This document shows, piece by piece, positions 61,373 through 64,000 of a DNA stretch of 64,000 bases (position 1 is the first letter of the stretch; every line of letters begins with the position of its first letter). The notes beneath the pieces were generated by a model that was not told the DNA's origin, made no database searches, and saw only the letters and a list, made by a program, of their open reading frames with translations. Location: positions 2,356,001-2,420,000 of the forward strand of contig NZ_RPFZ01000001.1 in NCBI RefSeq assembly GCF_003815535.1, in the 5' to 3' direction. Made by a program: the position numbers and the translations under genes. The DNA is from Aurantiacibacter spongiae. GTDB taxonomy: Bacteria; Pseudomonadota; Alphaproteobacteria; Sphingomonadales; Sphingomonadaceae.

Positions 61373-61546
61373 ATGCCATCCCGCCTCTCGCTCGCTGTCG
61401 TCCTCGTCGCCATTCCGGCACCGGCGGCGGCGCAGGCGAGCGCCAGCGTTCCCGAGGGTTCGAGCGCGCTGCTCTTCGCCGTCGGCGCGCTTGGCGTTCT
61501 CGTCGGACGCCGATTTTCCATCCGGCGATCCGATCGCGGAGACTGA
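61373..61546 (+). CDS. Tiny PEP-CTERM-like protein (signal peptide plus sorting tail)
   Basis: 57 residues. A signal peptide, MPSRLSLAVVLVAIPAPAAA, is followed almost at once by ASVPEGSSALLFAVGALGVL, VGRR and a basic tail. This has the parts of a PEP-CTERM anchor: VPE near a Pro-Glu-Pro position, one helix, then Arg-rich end, although the Pro of PEP is Gly here. So the mature protein would be little more than the sorting signal. It lies between hisF and hisE on the same strand. An alternative reading is a simple two-helix membrane peptide. Confidence 0.5.
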   Translation: MPSRLSLAVVLVAIPAPAAAQASASVPEGSSALLFAVGALGVLVGRRFSIRRSDRGD

Positions 61547-61586
61547 CGCCGCCCGACCGGCTTGACGCGGCGGCGTGGCTTCGCGC

Positions 61587-61916
61587 ATGGCCGGGGCGAT
61601 GGATACGCTAGTCCGCCTCGAACGCACGATCGCCGAACGGCGCAGCGCCTCGCCGCAGGAAAGCTACGTCGCGAAACTGCACGACCGCGGCCTGCCGGTG
61701 ATCGCCCGCAAGCTGGGGGAGGAAGGCGTGGAAGCGGTGGTCGCCGGCCTGTCGGGCGACCGCGCCGAGCTGACGGCGGAAGCGGCGGACCTGCTGTTTC
61801 ACCTGCTGGTGCTGCTCGGCGCGCGGGACGTGCCGCTCGCCGATGTGCTTGCCGAGCTCGACCGGCGGCAGGGCGTGTCCGGGCTGGCCGAGAAAGCCGC
61901 GCGCAAGGAGGATTGA
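61587..61916 (+). CDS. hisE: Phosphoribosyl-ATP pyrophosphohydrolase
   Basis: 109 residues if begun at 61587; the ATG at 61599 (MDTLVRLERT) and a GTG at 61575 are alternatives. Family core: SYVAKLHDRGLPVIARKLGE, EGVEAVVAGLSGDRAELTAE and AADLLFHLLVLLGAR, with the Glu/Asp metal ligands of the all-alpha NTP pyrophosphohydrolases. Second step of histidine synthesis. Stop overlaps the HIT gene (TGATG). Confidence 0.93.
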   Translation: MAGAMDTLVRLERTIAERRSASPQESYVAKLHDRGLPVIARKLGEEGVEAVVAGLSGDRAELTAEAADLLFHLLVLLGARDVPLADVLAELDRRQGVSGLAEKAARKED

Positions 61917-62296
61917 TGCCGATCGACCCGACCAAGCCCTACGATCCCGACAACATCTTCGCGAAGATCCTGCGCGGGGAAATCCCGTGCGACAAGGTCT
62001 ACGAGGACGAATGGGCCTTCGCCTTCAACGATATCAACCCGCAGGCCGAAACGCATATCCTCGTCGTGCCGAAGGGCGACTATGTCAGCTGGGACGACTT
62101 TTCCGAAACGGCGTCCGCCGAGGAAATCGCCGGTTTCGTGCGGGCTGTCGGGATCGTCGCGCGGGAACGCGGACTGGTGGCGCCGGGGTATCGCCTGCTT
62201 GCTAATATCGGCGCGCATGGCGGGCAGGAAGTGCCCCATCTGCACGTCCATCTGTTCGGCGGCGAACCGCTCGGCCCGATGATCGCGCGCCGCTGA
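61916..62296 (+). CDS. HIT-family protein
   Basis: 126 residues. Histidine triad HLHVHLFGG near the C-terminus; opening FAKILRGEIPCDKVYEDEWA and FNDINPQAETHILVVPKGDY. These are nucleotide hydrolases or transferases of the Hint branch (AMP-lysine or AMP-amide hydrolysis). Coupled to hisE by TGATG. Confidence 0.95.
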   Translation: MPIDPTKPYDPDNIFAKILRGEIPCDKVYEDEWAFAFNDINPQAETHILVVPKGDYVSWDDFSETASAEEIAGFVRAVGIVARERGLVAPGYRLLANIGAHGGQEVPHLHVHLFGGEPLGPMIARR

Positions 62297-62390
62297 TCGC
62301 TTCGATGACTCGCTTCGCCGTGCAACGCCCGTCGCGCAAGCCCGCCGGGGTTTGCCTTTCGGGGTGTCGCCGGTAAGGCGCCGTTCATCG

Positions 62391-62842
62391 ATGGACCAGC
62401 AACTGCAACCGCCCTCCGGCCTTATCGACGGGTCGCGCCATTATTACCCGGTGCGCGTTTTCTTCGAGGATACGGACCTGTCCGGCATCGCCTATCATGC
62501 CAATTACCTGAAATGGTGCGAACGCGCGCGCAGCGACATCCTGCGCCTGCTCGGGATAGACCAGCGCGCGGCCCATGCCGCGGGAGAAGGCTATTACGCC
62601 GTGGCCGAGGCCAACCTCAAATATCGCCGGCCGGCCCTGTTCGAGGACGTGCTGACCGTGGTGACGCAGGCGACCGACATCCGCGCCGCCAGCGCCCGGA
62701 TGCACCAGCAGGTCCGCCGGGGGGAAGAGGTGCTGGCCGACGTCCACATCCTCGCCGCCTTCGTTTCCGCCGATGGCCGGCCGCAACGCCAGCCTGCCGC
62801 CTGGCGTGAAGCCTTCGCCACCTTTGCCGCGAAAGACCCCGA

Positions 62843-62846
<4 letters not shown>
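62391..62846 (+). CDS. ybgC: Acyl-CoA thioesterase of the Tol-Pal cluster
   Basis: 151 residues from the ATG at 62391. Hot-dog thioesterase: VRVFFEDTDLSGIAYHANYL (catalytic Asp) and KWCERARSDILRLLGI, then AVAEANLKYRRPALFEDVLT. The family is the first gene of the Tol-Pal operon. Overlaps tolQ by 4 bp (ATGA). Confidence 0.94.
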
Positions 62847-63559
<713 letters not shown>

Positions 63560-63560
63560 C

Positions 63561-64000
63561 ATGGCGATGGGTGTCATGAAAGGCCGCCGGCGCTCCCGCT
63601 CCGGCCGGCGCGCGCCGATGGCGGAGATCAACGTCACCCCGTTCGTCGACGTGATGCTCGTCCTGCTCATCATCTTCATGGTGACCGCGCCCCTGCTGGC
63701 GAGCGGCGTGCCCGTCGATCTGCCGGAAAGCCGCGCCAACCCGCTCGACCAGACGCCCGACCAGATCACCGTCGCCATAGACGAGCGCGGCTTCGTCTAT
63801 ATCGACGATGCGCTGGTCGAACGTGGCGCTCTGCCCGAAGCGCTCGACGCGCTCAATATGGCCGACGTCGCCGACAAGCCGCTTGTCAACCTGCGCGCCG
63901 ATCGCTCGATCGACTGGGGCCGGGCAATGGCCGTGATGGGGGAACTGAACCGCGCGGGCTTCACCTCCATCTCGCTGGTCACTACCGGTTCAGCCGAAGA
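63561..64000 (+). CDS. tolR: Tol-Pal system protein TolR, cut by window end
   Basis: Starts MAMGVMKGRRRSRSGRRAPM and continues AEINVTPFVDVMLVLLIIFM, the ExbD/TolR helix with the conserved proton-path Asp. The periplasmic part follows (GVPVDLPESRANPLDQTPDQ). 146 residues are visible, with no stop before base 64000; family length is about 140-160, so nearly complete. Confidence 0.95.
   Translation, partial: MAMGVMKGRRRSRSGRRAPMAEINVTPFVDVMLVLLIIFMVTAPLLASGVPVDLPESRANPLDQTPDQITVAIDERGFVYIDDALVERGALPEALDALNMADVADKPLVNLRADRSIDWGRAMAVMGELNRAGFTSISLVTTGSAE

Overview
The window is high-GC, tightly packed chromosomal DNA from an alphaproteobacterium. The best fit is Sphingomonadales, probably Erythrobacteraceae (an Erythrobacter or Altererythrobacter relative). 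Support comes from a crtY-crtI-crtB carotenoid cluster, a TonB receptor with an N-terminal carboxypeptidase-regulatory-like domain, an SspB of the alphaproteobacterial type, a CheB/CheR-fused HWE kinase, ECF (EcfG-type) GGAAC-N16/17-CGTT promoter motifs, and the hisB-hisH-hisA-hisF-hisE order leading into ybgC-tolQ-tolR. I see no rRNA, tRNA, insertion sequence, prophage or CRISPR array. The placement is inferred from gene content, not from a marker gene.

Layout. 1-7.7 kb: a glucan-utilisation locus with a LacI-type regulator (cut by the window edge), a GH144-like secreted lipoprotein, a TonB receptor and a GH3 beta-glucosidase. A LacI-type palindrome lies between the two divergent units. 7.7-11.6 kb: a four-gene coupled operon (SxtJ-like, DUF5989, NodU-type carbamoyltransferase, membrane SGNH protein). 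11.8-17.3 kb: a giant CheB-CheR-PAS-GAF-HWE-REC kinase and a Crp/Fnr regulator. 17.4-23.5 kb: Dps, 6-phosphogluconolactonase, Nudix, DinB, a Bcr/CflA-type exporter and GlpD. 23.5-29.8 kb (minus strand): crtY-crtI-LOG-crtB-biotin carboxylase subunit, every junction overlapping. 29.9-35.8 kb: MipA/OmpV, a dicarboxylate/amino-acid symporter, a YadA-type adhesin and a DUF6445 protein. 35.9-38.4 kb: TPP riboswitch, thiC and a DUF3429 gene.

38.5-41.0 kb is a six-gene minus-strand operon of mostly unknown genes, including a membrane-anchored LuxR-type HTH protein and a JAMM metalloprotease-like protein. It is followed by an HTH gene that runs into an array of GGGTRAC heptamers spaced 21-24 bp (41.64-41.80 kb). 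42-47.7 kb carries small envelope and stress genes: fasciclin lipoprotein, COG3650-like lipoprotein, S41 protease, PEBP and SWIB. 47.7-50.7 kb is a nine-gene run of small stress-type proteins (DUF2945, DUF3008, DUF3140, DUF1810, DUF427, PNPOx, DUF3253, DoxX). 50.8-56.0 kb holds dapD, a subtilisin autotransporter, gmk and sspB. 56.1 kb to the end is the his operon, with an SDR-GH130 pair, two small membrane proteins and a tiny PEP-CTERM-like protein inserted. It runs into HIT, ybgC, tolQ and a truncated tolR.

Themes: (1) general stress response, with exact EcfG-type motifs before three envelope genes, a near match before the stress operon, and an HRxxN kinase that could feed the system; (2) envelope and glycan biology; (3) very frequent stop/start overlaps (ATGA, GTGA, TTGA, TGATG), implying translational coupling. 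The best candidates for undescribed biology are the 38.5-41.0 kb operon, the heptamer array, the SxtJ-DUF5989-NodU-SGNH module, and the LOG gene inside the carotenoid operon.
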